A stretch of 14,931 nt of DNA, from positions 1-14,931 of the forward strand of contig JWZX01000697.1 of assembly GCA_001275005.1 (NCBI GenBank), given 5' to 3'. Below are positions 1 through 8,586 of this stretch, piece after piece. Origin of the DNA: Chrysochromulina tobinii. Its lineage: Eukaryota > Haptophyta > Prymnesiales > Chrysochromulinaceae. Position numbers and translations under genes: made by a program. The notes below the pieces were generated by a model. It was given only the letters and a program-made list of their open reading frames with translations. It searched no databases and was not told where the DNA came from. Each line of letters begins with the position of its first letter. The first letter of the stretch is position 1.

Positions 1-2
1 AA

Positions 3-3000
3 GCTACGGAGTTGCTCACTGGCTATCTGGACTCGCAGGCCTCCTGCGAGCACGGCGAGGAGGGTCTGCTCATCAATGTGCACCCCACGACGACCGCTAG
101 GCTGTTTCGCGAGTCCCTCGTGAAACGCGCTCCCAGCCATCCAAGCAGTCGCTTCCGCCACGCAAACAAGGAGCAAGAGTGGACACACGTGAAGACGGTC
201 CACTCGATCCACTCGACGATGCTCAAGGCCGCGCTCACCCACGAGCACACGATGGTTGTCGAGGCCAACTGCGTGTCGGTCGACATGTCCACCCCACTCT
301 TCGACGGTCGGTACACCAGGGCACGGTCGAACTGCGAATACACCATTGAAAGCACGCAAAGCTTAGGAGAATTCGGCATGACGCGCGTCTTCCTGGCGAT
401 CGTCACCATGCGCTTACCGGGCGGCTTGAATGCGGGCGCGTGCGATGGCGTGACGGACAAGCTCAAGCCCGTCAACGCGACGATCTTCATGAGCACCGAG
501 CGCGTGGGCGTCATCGAGCTACCGGTCCTCGATGAGGACGGCTCGATGAGCGTCTCCATCGGACGGTACGTGATCGACCCGCATGGCCTGCAAGATACTA
601 TCGAGTGGGATGAGGACAAACGACTCATTTGGTCCAAGTTAGGCCAGGCGTACGAGAAGACAAGCAGCATTGAGGACGCGGAGGTCGGGATTCTGAAACG
701 GAACGCGGATGCGTGGTTGCACTGGAATTGGGGACTCGATCGCATCGACACATGGCAGATCGACCTTAACAACGAGTACCGCTTCGGCTACGCGACAGGT
801 GAAGGCACCACGCTGTTCAACCTGGACACAGGTGTCGCCGTCTATCACGACGACTTCGGCCGTGCGCTCGGCCGTGCGCGCGGCGGCTACTCGGCTGGCT
901 GTGCGGATGGGACGGAGCTCACCTGCCTGGACAAATGGATTTACCCGGGCACCGTAGACGACGGTGTGATGGCGCGCAACAGGACGACGTTCAAGGGCTG
1001 CTCCGAGCACGGCACGCACACCTCGTCGACCGCTGTGGGCACGAAGTACGGTGTCTCTAGCGGCGCCAAGCTCGTCGCGGTGCAGGTGCTCAGTTGCGAC
1101 GGCGTCGGGTCGGATGCGACGATCCTCGCCGGCCTCGACTGGTCCATCAACCACGCTCTTACGCAGAGGCCGTGGCGCCCTTCCGTTGCGTCCCTCTCTC
1201 TGGGAGGCCCACGTGGTCAATCGATCGCGTACAACGACGCGGTGAAGAGCATCTCAGCGATAAGCATGCTCATCGTCGTGGCGGCGGGCAACGACGCTGG
1301 TGACTCGTGCGCCGAGTCACCGGCCGACATCGCGGAGGCCATGACGGTGGGTGCGAGCACCCTGATTCAGCCCGATGTAGAGGACGGCAAGTTGCTGCAG
1401 CTCGCATCAGGCGAGGCACCGCCTCTCTATGACGTCCAAGCAGAGTACAGCGACATGGGCTCATGCGTCGACCTCTTTGCCCCAAGCTCGCAGATTCTCA
1501 CCGCCGTCCCTACGTACGGCTCGACGCACATTGCGGGCATCCTCTCGGGCACGTCGATGGCGACGCCCTTCGTTGCGGGCATCGCACTGCAAATCCTCGG
1601 GTTCGTCCCAAGTTTTCATGCTGACAACGTGACGCGCGCTCTCCACACGCTGCTGATTACCTTCCTCATCTCGGGCATCTGGTACGAGCGTGCCGCCGCC
1701 GTCGCCGCCGCGTTCAAGACGATTACCGAGCAGTACGAATTCTTTGCGAATCTTGACTTTGTGGTAGGCGTGTCGACGCTGCTCGTGCAATTACTGTGTT
1801 TCTCGCACAAGTACTCACTGTGCTGGCTTGGCTTCCACTGCACGCTCGTGGCCGAGCCGATCGCAATGGCCGTTGGGCTGTGCATCGCTAACGTGCATCC
1901 AGGGCTGCTCTCGATCGCCCTCCTATATGGGTTCCGCAAGATCATGCACTACTCCAAGCCGGCCAAGGAGGGGCTGTACGCGTCGCTGCCCAAGGAAGTC
2001 GTCTTCATCACCAAGCCGCTGCTCCAAACGCTCGTCTATCGCGCCGGCTCGCTTGTGGGTGTGGCCTACTTCACCGCCGCCATCCAGTGGGGACTTAGCC
2101 CCAAGGTTCGTCAGTACATGCTTCTTGGGGTCGCCGTTGGTTGGGCGGCCAATTGCTTTTGGCTGGGCATCCTCGCCGAGCGCCACCAGCAGGCGCAGGA
2201 CGAGCAGTTGCGGGACAGTCACGGCTGCGCTTCCCGGCTTGCCCCCTCCCGCCGCTCGATGAAAGTGTATCCGGCGCTCTGCATACTTGGAGGTCTCGTT
2301 GTCGTCAGCGGCAATTCTGGTGATGGTTTTGTCTCTGCTGCGCGTTCAAACGGTTCTCCAAGCCAATCATGTATCCGCATTGGTTTCCTTGGCCGGGCAG
2401 ATATCGTCAAGCCGGCACTATTTACGCCCGCTGCGCGCCGCCCGGGCATGGTGGCCATTGTTGGGCTTGCGGCGCGGTCTGTGCAGGATGCAATCGCCTT
2501 CAAGCAGCAGCACTTGGAATACCTTTCAAATGCAACTGTGTACTCCAGTTACAGCGCGCTCCTTACGAGCCCGGACGTTGATGGTGTGTACATTGCATTG
2601 CCGACCAGCTTACACTTTGAGTGGGCGGCGCTTGCTCTCGCGGCCGGTAAGCACGTTCTTCTTGAGAAGCCACTTACTTCGAATGCTGTACAGGCTGAAG
2701 CACTGGTAGCACTTGCACGGCAGCGCAATCTTGTGCTCATGCACGGCTTGCACAACCTGCACCATCCAATGATAGCGCGCGTGCGTGCGCTCGTACGCGG
2801 GCTAGGCAAACTACGCCACGCAGAAGCAAAACTGATCATGCCGAAGAAGTGGATTCAGAGGAAGGGGTCGCGCTATGACTCAGCTCTCTCGGGAGGCAGC
2901 GCCATGGACCTTGCTGGCTACGTGCTGAGCACGCTCCTAGAAATTCTGTATGACGATAGTCACGAGAAAAGCTGCGACGTTCGCAGCACTGTCGCAACTC

Positions 3001-5447
3001 GTTGGCCAAAGGATCCCCTGATCGACGAGGGTATGGAAGGGGACATTCTCATTGGCGGCTTATCGGTGCGCTTCGCCTGGTCTCTGATTGGTGAGAAGAC
3101 TCCTGAAACAAAAGAGCTGCGTGTGGTGGGCTCCAACGGCACTTTGGTTGTATTCGGCTTCCAGGCACCTCAGTTCGGCAATTCGATCACTCTGCACGCG
3201 CATGACGGAACAGTGGTGCATCGCCAGTCCTTTGACAAGGCTATTACTACTTATGGCAACCAGGTGTCACATTTTACAGCCGCGGTGACACGCATTCGCA
3301 GTGGAGCAGTTTCCGACGCGGCATCCTTTGTGAACACGGGCGCTGCCTCGGTGCGTCTGATGCGGTGCATCGACGCTGTCTACACGAGTGCGGGTATGCA
3401 ACCAAGAGCCGGGCTGATTGAGCGGCCGCCACCAAGGGCATGCGCTAGCATAGCACGCGGAGCACCCGTGCACACTACTGCTGCATGTGATCAAGCCGAA
3501 GCTAGCCTACTTGGATCTGCCGGCAACGAGGGTGCAAAGAGTGGGATCAATTTCACCACTGCACTCACGGTGCGTACGCCTGTGTCCACCGACGGTGGTG
3601 CGCAGCTGCGCGCCATTTTGTACACAAGTGGTGCGGCATTAGTCAAACATGCTTTGTCAGCCGCGCAGCTCCAGCGCATCTTTGCGGCGATCGAAAAGCA
3701 AGGTCGGTGGCGCCTGCCGCCACTTGATAAAAGGAACGGGGTTGAAAATCAGCCTCGCCGCCTGAAAGCAGTGCTGAGCTCGTCGACAGGCTCATCGTCG
3801 CTCTCACCCCCGGAGCTTCTGTCAAGCGTGTTTGAGCCTATCTACGCACTGGCAGAGGCGGCCCTGTCTGGTGCGGTTGATAGTGGAGCAATACTCAAGC
3901 TGGCACGCCGACGCTTGCACAGGGATGAAGACACTACTTCCGACTCAATACTGGAGGAGGTCCACCTTAACTCGGCGCTCTCTGATAGCAAGCACCAAAA
4001 TCCGCACTATGACCAAGCCTATAATGATCCTCATCTGCTTCTGACGATAGATATCCCGTTAGTTGAAGTCACTGATGAACTTGGTCCGCTTGAAGTGTGG
4101 CCAGGTACCCAAGGCATCCCCCTCGAGCAGCTCTTCAGTAGATCAACAATCAAGGCGCTGCGTTCTGCGGGTGGCGGCTCTCTGCAGTACAGAGCATGCT
4201 GGTGCGAGGTGAATCACGTGTTGGGTCGGAACTTTCCAAGCGTCCGGCTCCTCTCTGGCATTGGGGACGCAGTAGTGCGCTTTCCTTCCACGTGGCACCG
4301 TGGCACACCGAATCGTCACCCTTCCCAGGTACGTGATATGGTGACCTTTGTATGGCGCCTCGCAAGACCAGCTGCTGTACCCGTTTGGTTGAAGTTACGG
4401 AAAGAGACTCCGCCAAGCTTGCCGCATGGACGCAACTTGAAGCTTGCCGCATGGCCGCATGGACCAAGCTTGCCGCATGGACGCAACTTGAAGCTTGCCG
4501 CATGGCCGCATGGACCAAGCTTGCCGCATGGAAGCGTAACAAGCCGCCCAAGCCCTCAGCTTGTGGCCGGCTGGCGCGTAACTGAAGCGGAATGGTCGGC
4601 AGCACAGGAGAAAGTAGCCCACATTTTAAGAGACGTGCCGCTGAAGCATCGCGAGCGTTGCGAACGGGTGCTGCGGAATCTGCCGGATGCTGGTTTTGCG
4701 CAAGCATGGCAGGATCACTTCCTCTATCGTAATTTCTTCGCAGGGATGGTGGCCGAGTCACAAAAGGGCTTATATATCGACATCGGCACAAATGATGCAA
4801 TCAAAATATCGAACACTGCTTTCTTTGACGTATGTCTTGGCTGGACAGGCGTGTGCTTTGAGCCGCAGGCAATTTACCACGAGCGTATCCGCTCGGAGCG
4901 CAGTTGTCACTTGGTGCCTTCCTGCGTGATGGGCAGACCAACGAAAATGATTGCGACCGGCTCTGGTGGTCTTTTGACTCTGAGACCAAGCACTGTGGTG
5001 AAGGGTGGAGGCAGCGAGATTCAATGCGTCGGCTTGCGTGAATCTCTTGTCAAGTTGAAGCTAGAAATGCGCCGAGTCGACCTGATCAGCATTGACATTG
5101 AGGGCAACGAACCTAGCGTACTCAAGTGCTTACCATGGGGGAAACTCGATGTCCGAGCTGTTCTCATCGAGACCAACAAGTATCGTGACCTACGGCCGGT
5201 GGACATGTTTTTCTCTGCTCACGGCTACGTCAACGCAAAGACGTTCCTGTACAAAGCATATAAAGATCTTTCTGGCTCTTGGTTAGACAACTTGTACGTG
5301 AAGATGCCAGGCGGAGCTCCCCTTGTTCAGCCTCCTGGTAAGCCTAGGTGCGACCGAGCAGATTTAGCGTTCAACCCTGATTGCGATCAGTGGCGTGAAT
5401 GGGCACGGCCAGATATATCAGATGGGTGGGGTGCATGCGACTCGTGA
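3..5447 (+). CDS. Partial multidomain ORF: subtilase - membrane segment - Gfo/Idh/MocA oxidoreductase - PhyH dioxygenase - FkbM methyltransferase
   Basis: One frame stays open from the left edge to a TGA at 5445-5447, so the 5' end lies outside the window. Residues are counted from a TTG at 12; the first ATG is at 219 (residue 70). The modules in order are: peptidase S8 (about 240-555), a multi-pass hydrophobic segment (about 541-720), a signal-peptide-like stretch starting at Met750, an oxidoreductase (about 785-1130), a PhyH-type dioxygenase (about 1195-1450), a 17-residue repeat linker, and an FkbM methyltransferase (about 1560-1775). No intron is needed, unlike the other genes here. Each catalytic signature is intact, which argues against a pseudogene. 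I know of no family with this whole order. Met750 suggests two genes, a membrane protease and a secreted or Golgi three-enzyme protein, that happen to share a frame. The last residues and the stop lie in the first unit of a 35-bp tandem repeat. Each module is confident; the single-protein model is not. Confidence 0.75.
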   Translation, partial: ATELLTGYLDSQASCEHGEEGLLINVHPTTTARLFRESLVKRAPSHPSSRFRHANKEQEWTHVKTVHSIHSTMLKAALTHEHTMVVEANCVSVDMSTPLFDGRYTRARSNCEYTIESTQSLGEFGMTRVFLAIVTMRLPGGLNAGACDGVTDKLKPVNATIFMSTERVGVIELPVLDEDGSMSVSIGRYVIDPHGLQDTIEWDEDKRLIWSKLGQAYEKTSSIEDAEVGILKRNADAWLHWNWGLDRIDTWQIDLNNEYRFGYATGEGTTLFNLDTGVAVYHDDFGRALGRARGGYSAGCADGTELTCLDKWIYPGTVDDGVMARNRTTFKGCSEHGTHTSSTAVGTKYGVSSGAKLVAVQVLSCDGVGSDATILAGLDWSINHALTQRPWRPSVASLSLGGPRGQSIAYNDAVKSISAISMLIVVAAGNDAGDSCAESPADIAEAMTVGASTLIQPDVEDGKLLQLASGEAPPLYDVQAEYSDMGSCVDLFAPSSQILTAVPTYGSTHIAGILSGTSMATPFVAGIALQILGFVPSFHADNVTRALHTLLITFLISGIWYERAAAVAAAFKTITEQYEFFANLDFVVGVSTLLVQLLCFSHKYSLCWLGFHCTLVAEPIAMAVGLCIANVHPGLLSIALLYGFRKIMHYSKPAKEGLYASLPKEVVFITKPLLQTLVYRAGSLVGVAYFTAAIQWGLSPKVRQYMLLGVAVGWAANCFWLGILAERHQQAQDEQLRDSHGCASRLAPSRRSMKVYPALCILGGLVVVSGNSGDGFVSAARSNGSPSQSCIRIGFLGRADIVKPALFTPAARRPGMVAIVGLAARSVQDAIAFKQQHLEYLSNATVYSSYSALLTSPDVDGVYIALPTSLHFEWAALALAAGKHVLLEKPLTSNAVQAEALVALARQRNLVLMHGLHNLHHPMIARVRALVRGLGKLRHAEAKLIMPKKWIQRKGSRYDSALSGGSAMDLAGYVLSTLLEILYDDSHEKSCDVRSTVATRWPKDPLIDEGMEGDILIGGLSVRFAWSLIGEKTPETKELRVVGSNGTLVVFGFQAPQFGNSITLHAHDGTVVHRQSFDKAITTYGNQVSHFTAAVTRIRSGAVSDAASFVNTGAASVRLMRCIDAVYTSAGMQPRAGLIERPPPRACASIARGAPVHTTAACDQAEASLLGSAGNEGAKSGINFTTALTVRTPVSTDGGAQLRAILYTSGAALVKHALSAAQLQRIFAAIEKQGRWRLPPLDKRNGVENQPRRLKAVLSSSTGSSSLSPPELLSSVFEPIYALAEAALSGAVDSGAILKLARRRLHRDEDTTSDSILEEVHLNSALSDSKHQNPHYDQAYNDPHLLLTIDIPLVEVTDELGPLEVWPGTQGIPLEQLFSRSTIKALRSAGGGSLQYRACWCEVNHVLGRNFPSVRLLSGIGDAVVRFPSTWHRGTPNRHPSQVRDMVTFVWRLARPAAVPVWLKLRKETPPSLPHGRNLKLAAWPHGPSLPHGRNLKLAAWPHGPSLPHGSVTSRPSPQLVAGWRVTEAEWSAAQEKVAHILRDVPLKHRERCERVLRNLPDAGFAQAWQDHFLYRNFFAGMVAESQKGLYIDIGTNDAIKISNTAFFDVCLGWTGVCFEPQAIYHERIRSERSCHLVPSCVMGRPTKMIATGSGGLLTLRPSTVVKGGGSEIQCVGLRESLVKLKLEMRRVDLISIDIEGNEPSVLKCLPWGKLDVRAVLIETNKYRDLRPVDMFFSAHGYVNAKTFLYKAYKDLSGSWLDNLYVKMPGGAPLVQPPGKPRCDRADLAFNPDCDQWREWARPDISDGWGACDS
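729..1676 (+). other. Peptidase S8 (subtilisin/proteinase K-like) domain
   Basis: This is a serine endopeptidase module with a full catalytic set. Asp272 lies in FNLDTGVAV, His333 in CSEHGTHTSS, the oxyanion Asn427 in VVAAGND, and the nucleophile Ser515 in SGTSMATPFVAG. The lead-in WGLDRID followed by GEGTTLF is typical of the start of a mature proteinase K-type domain. Residues 1-235 may therefore hold a propeptide, although they match no inhibitor domain that I recognise. The domain is of normal length and runs on directly into hydrophobic segments, so the protease is probably membrane-anchored and acts in the lumen or outside the cell. The substrate cannot be inferred. Confidence 0.93.
1632..2190 (+). 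other. Multi-pass transmembrane segment after the protease
   Basis: After the subtilase core the frame encodes several hydrophobic stretches. They lie near residues 541-556 (LHTLLITFLISGIW), 577-640 (including FVVGVSTLLVQLLCF and LLSIALLYGF) and 680-720 (including YMLLGVAVGWAANCFWLGIL), with short charged loops between them. By eye there are five or six possible helices. I recognise no transporter or enzyme family. This segment would tether the protease to a membrane. It is followed by a short basic region (about 720-749) and then by Met750. Confidence 0.6.
2259..2320 (+). other. Internal signal-peptide-like start (Met750)
   Basis: The ATG at 2259-2261 starts MKVYPALCILGGLVVVSG. This has the shape of a secretory signal peptide: one Lys, a hydrophobic core of about 14 residues, then small residues. 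It is in frame with the upstream protease and membrane part, with no stop between them. It directly precedes the oxidoreductase, where a separate protein would be expected to start. If this is a real start, the downstream product is a 1062-residue protein for the secretory pathway. If not, it is one more membrane helix. Confidence 0.45.
2364..3410 (+). other. Gfo/Idh/MocA-type NAD(P)-dependent oxidoreductase domain
   Basis: The N-terminal Rossmann motif is RIGFLGRADI. It is followed by a strand-helix pattern with AIVGLAARS and VYIALPTSLH. The family hallmark is HVLLEKPLTSNA, with Glu885-Lys886-Pro887. HGLHNLHHP near residues 912-920 resembles the MHGxxxxxHP region found in eukaryotic members. 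The C-terminal part has the usual substrate half. Family members oxidise or reduce sugars and related polyols with NAD(P). The first Gly-rich loop reads GFLGRA and not the ideal GxGxxG, but this is common in the family. The substrate is unknown. Confidence 0.85.
3590..4365 (+). other. PhyH-type Fe(II)/2-oxoglutarate dioxygenase domain
   Basis: The module starts with an entry segment typical of the phytanoyl-CoA dioxygenase family (GAALVKHALSAAQLQRIF). It carries the iron facial triad: His1332 and Asp1334 in NPHYDQAYND, and the distal His1429 in TWHRGTPNRH. Arg1435 could bind 2-oxoglutarate. The strand EVTDELGPLEVWPGTQG between them matches the region where PhyH proteins read GPLxVxPGSH. Members hydroxylate lipids, amino acids or secondary metabolites. 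The order oxidoreductase-PhyH-methyltransferase suggests sequential tailoring, which is an inference. Confidence 0.85.
4413..4532 (+). repeat. 51-bp in-frame coding repeat in the linker (about 2.3 copies)
   Basis: Units start at 4413, 4464 and 4515 and appear identical. Each encodes 17 residues (PSLPHGRNLKLAAWPHG). Each unit is itself built from AAGCTTGCCGCATGG sub-repeats. The array sits between the PhyH and FkbM modules. Because 51 is divisible by three, copy-number change would keep the frame and only lengthen the linker. Confidence 0.93.
4690..5330 (+). other. FkbM-type SAM-dependent methyltransferase domain
   Basis: Motif I is YIDIGTND at residues 1588-1595, followed by SNTAFFD and the acidic turn GVCFEPQ (Glu1617). 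The FkbM hallmark DLISIDIEGNEPSVLK contains Asp1695, Glu1697 and Glu1700. It is followed by VRAVLIETN, and near the end there is LDNLYVK. This pattern is Methyltransf_21. Known members O-methylate sugars or macrolides. The acceptor here is unknown, and the neighbouring PhyH and oxidoreductase modules suggest a shared substrate. Confidence 0.88.
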
Positions 5448-5551
5448 TTATTGCAGATGGGTGGGATGCATGCTACTTGTGATTCTTGCAGATGGGTGGG
5501 GTGCATGCGACTCGTGATTATTGCAGATGGGTGGGGTGCATGCGACTCGTG
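5421..5551 (+). repeat. 35-bp tandem repeat holding the stop codon of the multidomain ORF
   Basis: Units start at 5421, 5456, 5491 and 5526, giving about 3.8 copies; the second copy has a few substitutions. The first unit encodes the C-terminal DGWGACDS and the TGA at 5445-5447. Later units would lie in the 3' untranslated region. Each unit contains GGGGTGCATGC. Confidence 0.95.
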
Positions 5552-6388
5552 CTCATGCTCGTGCTTGTGTGTCTGAGACATAGGGTGGGGTAGGGTAAAC
5601 GACTATCCCCACCACCTGATTTTGAACTCAATGATAACCCAAGGGGTAGGGGGAGGTATTCTTTCTGGATTCTACCATGGGATTCACACACTCGATCCCC
5701 ACCTCACCTGATTTTGCAAAATTTTGAACTCAGCCGTCAGCGCGCTTCGCACTTCCCCTCCGGAAAAGGCTAATAGCCTAAGGCTTACCGAAAAGGGGGG
5801 TTCGAGGGTTGGCGGGGGGGTAAGGTGTAGTCAGATGAACCCCGAGCCGTATTGGCCGTTATACGCTTGTGGGCCGGTGGCGCGTAGGGGGGGATCAACG
5901 GACCACCCTGTCCCTGACCCTCTGCCAAGGCCCAAGGGGGGAGTTCGCTAGGCCCGCCCGAAGGTGGCCCGCCTCGTTAGGTTATAGGTACGGTCCGGTG
6001 AGACAAAAGAAAACTTTTCTACAGTGGACAGTCGAGGCAGGCAGGAGCGGTGCAGGCCCCCGTGGGGGCATCCCTTCCGGGGCAAGGCAACCTCCCCGAC
6101 CGAGCTTGCCTCCCACACAGCAACTTCTCCGGAGCCATGCGCATTTCGACATACACCGCACACCCGCGCGGACCTCGACGCGCCGCTCAGACCACACACC
6201 ATGCCACACACCCTGCCACGCGCGGCGACTCCGATGGTGGACAATCTAGAATCTTCAATCACACCGTTCTTGGTGGTCCTCATGCAGACCTCTTTCGAGG
6301 AGGCGCGTCGTTTACGTTTGGACACGCAAGTGGACAAATGCACCTGTTATAGTGTAACGGCCGAAGCGCAGCCGTCCGACCTTCGCCC
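5552..6388. other. Convergent intergenic region without a supported gene
   Basis: This stretch separates the 3' ends of two convergent genes. Its composition differs from the flanks, with long G runs at 5795-5820 and 5886-5893. An imperfect duplication occurs around 5608-5635 and 5694-5732, where both halves contain CACCTGATTTTG and TTTTGAACTCA and the second has extra bases. AGGCT-AAT-AGCCT near 5768-5780 is a short perfect hairpin. The ORFs here have no recognisable family and poor codon structure. I see no RNA gene. Confidence 0.6.
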
Positions 6389-6447
6389 GGTCAGCCCGTC
6401 AGGTGTGAATTCGGCCCAGCTGTGAATCGCCTGGTCAGCCCGTCAGG
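6389..6447. repeat. 15-bp direct repeat, 44 bp apart, spanning the TylF-like gene's stop
   Basis: GGTCAGCCCGTCAGG occurs at 6389-6403 and again at 6433-6447. On the minus strand the gene-proximal copy encodes the last residues (LTG) and the TGA stop at 6437-6435. The second copy lies just downstream of the gene. Confidence 0.9.
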
Positions 6448-7727
6448 GCCGATTTGTGCCAGAAGGCCATGGGATCAATGGTGTGGAAAGGGGGAGAGCC
6501 TCGCTGGTGAGAAGACCACATGGGGGAAGTGATATTCATGTTGCGGCGGTACGTCAGGATGGCTGCGCGCGACTGCAAGAACTTCCAATCATCGAAGACG
6601 ATGTAACCACCGACTGTGAGAGGCGTGAGAGGCGGGTATACATGTAGAGGGCGCGTCACCCATTTCAGGAGGTAGGGTTGTTAGTTAGGGTGAGCACAGG
6701 GTGGGCATTAGGGTGAGCATGCACCCACCTGAGAGGCGAGGGTAGAGGGCGTCAAGCGTCTCATAGATCGACACGAACATATCCGAGTCCGCGCGGATGA
6801 GTGCGAACGAGCTGCCCGGTGGTATCGTGTGGAGCGTCTCGTTGAAGAAGCCAGGCAGGAACCTGACCTGACGAAGCACGTCACCCTCTGCGCCCTTCTC
6901 CTCGAAGCCTCCGTGCACTTTCCCGCCCTCTGGCGTACCTGCGGAAGGAGAGGGGCGCGCGCCGTGGTGGGCACTTGCATGCACGGCCCTTTTGTGTTGC
7001 TCTTCCCACAGCTCTCTGTCGTACCCATGGCTGGGAACGGCTGGTGAGTTGGGCTGCTGAGGCACGTCGACATGCGCTTCTTCACAGCGTCGAGGGGGCT
7101 GGCAAACTTGCCAGGTGTCCAATCGCGTGCCCCCGCGTACTCAAACTTGGCGGCTCGGGCGATGCTCTCCATGTTGGTGCCTGCCCTGTTACCGCCGTCG
7201 CGCTCTGCGAACTGTCGGATGTATGCTTTCGAGGGCGGCAGGCCTCCGAAACTATCAGCGAGCCACATCTGACGAACCCGCTCGCGTGGTGCGTGGGCCG
7301 TGGCGCCCCGAAGCGTGTAGAATGCATGCAGCAGGGCCTCCATGTGCACCGAAATACCGCCCTTGTAGACCCCAGCTTCGATGAAGTCGCCTGCGATGCC
7401 GTTGTGCAGCACGTCCCAAGCAAGAGGCTCCAGCATCGTGGCACGGCGCCAGCAGTCCCACTGGCATGCGGCTTCAGGGTCGCCTCTGTTGCTGGTCGGG
7501 AACGCTTTCGCACGGCCTATGACGCACGCCTTCGACGCATTGAGGAAGGCAAGCTGCTCTTCCGTCCACTGCTGCTGCTGGGCAAGGCGAGAAAGCTCTG
7601 AAACCTCCTCTGCGGACTGGCTCGCCAGCGGGTCATACATTGGAAGATGCGCCTTGATGCGTTGGTCAGGCGTGACTGACTTGCACACCAGGATAACTGC
7701 ATGCATGTGCAGCACGTGCAGCCGCAT
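6435..7727 (-). CDS. TylF/macrocin O-methyltransferase-like protein, three exons
   Basis: The exons are 7727-7025, 6938-6729 and 6613-6435, giving 363 aa with both junctions in phase 1. The product is a probable class I SAM-dependent O-methyltransferase. Its SAM-binding motif is GDFIEAGVYKGG (113-124), followed by MWLADSFGGLPP (155-165). After splicing come QVRFLPGFFNETL, ALIRADSDMFVSIYETLDALYPRLS and GGYIVFDDW, the metal-binding acidic motif of TylF-type enzymes. The three parts lie in different frames and line up with the family only when both introns are removed. I chose the ATG at 7727-7725 because no earlier in-frame ATG exists after the TAG at 7805-7803. The N-terminus is short (HAVILVC), so an upstream exon with a signal anchor is possible. 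Residues 219-250 at the first junction fit the family poorly. Family members methylate sugars; the substrate here is unknown. Confidence 0.88.
6614..6728 (-). other. TylF-like gene intron 2 (115 nt)
   Basis: The donor is GTGGGT and the acceptor is CCTCTCACAG. Removal gives YPRLS-V-GGYIVFDDW, the expected family sequence. The exon end (CGCCTCTCAG) and the intron end (CGCCTCTCACAG) are near copies. Confidence 0.88.
6939..7024 (-). other. TylF-like gene intron 1 (86 nt)
   Basis: The donor GTACGA follows ATGG and the acceptor is CTCCTTCCGCAG. Removal joins two different frames in phase 1. The first 11 bases of the intron (GTACGACAGAG) match the first 11 bases of exon 2 (GTACGCCAGAG) at 10 positions. 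Confidence 0.8.
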
Positions 7728-8586
7728 CGTGCTGGGTTGATCTGCCCAGCCTAGCGGTCCGGCGCTACAAACCGCTTCTTCCAAGACCACACACAGAAAT
7801 TCCTATCGACTGATTCCTATCCGTTATTTTCGCTTTTCACGTGCGATGCATGCGAGGGCGTGATTTCCGCCAACAGACAGGATCCTCCTGCGAAAGATGG
7901 CGAAACATGGCGACGCTGCAAATACGAAACCGGTCACCACCGCGCACACCGCGCGACATCCGATTGAGACGAGACGGAGAGGCGGGAAGGCGGGGCGTAG
8001 CCGGTACGCATGCCGGTTCGGCAATGACGTGAGACCATTTGATTAAATTTGAGCATGTGACGCATGCGTGGTCGACACATCGGCCTTCGGCTTGGCCGTA
8101 TCGCGTATGGGCATTGCCCAATTATCCCCTCGCCCTGGCCTCGCCATTCCCGATTCAGCATTCACGCATCACGGGGTCGACGTCTCGAGTGTCGAGATTT
8201 CGTTAATATCAAATATGGTTTTTTCACACAAGTCTTTGCAGATTGCACACTCATGCGTTGCATCATGCATGCCGTACGCCAGGCTGGGCGGGGGGATACA
8301 TCTCGTCACTCTCCAAATCGCTAATCGCATGGCGGGCTCATTATAAACGCAAGACGCGGCTCTGGACGCTGCCTTGCTGTCAGCTGTCTGAATCAATCAA
8401 TCATTTGGTTTTGGGCTACTGCCGCATTCTGCCGCCCCGCGTGCGCAGTTCTCGCTCACAACGTGCCGGCTGGTAGCAATGGCTCCGGTGCCTCACGGCG
8501 AGCGCTCGTGTCGAGCGGTGACTGACGGCATGAGCATGCGTGTACCTCTCCCGTGCATGAAATCGAGCAACGGCTCGCACCAGTTT
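7728..8586. other. Intergenic region upstream of the TylF-like gene
   Basis: This should contain the promoter and 5' untranslated region of the minus-strand methyltransferase gene. CCTATCGACTGATT followed by CCTATCCG near 7802-7822 is a short direct repeat just upstream of the gene. There is a TATA-like TTATAAAC at 8340 on the plus strand, but no plus-strand gene follows it. The ORFs here have no recognisable family, and I support no gene. Confidence 0.5.

Noticed and set aside
23-1220. Long minus-strand ORFs opposite the subtilase
   Set aside because: They are shadows of a frame with a complete catalytic set.
3-5447. Reading the gene group as a bacterial operon or contaminant
   Set aside because: The neighbouring genes have many GT-AG introns and a eukaryote-only PP2A subunit, and repeats of the same style run through the whole window.
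5795-5820. GGTTCGAGG resembling a tRNA T-loop
   Set aside because: The flanking bases cannot form a T stem and no acceptor or anticodon arm fits.
5948-6343. 131-aa minus-strand ORF in the convergent intergenic region
   Set aside because: No recognisable motif, overlapping ORFs of similar length on the other strand, and no codon pattern. GC-rich DNA gives such ORFs by chance.
8338-8348. TATA-like TTATAAAC on the plus strand
   Set aside because: No plus-strand gene follows it before the minus-strand acyltransferase gene.
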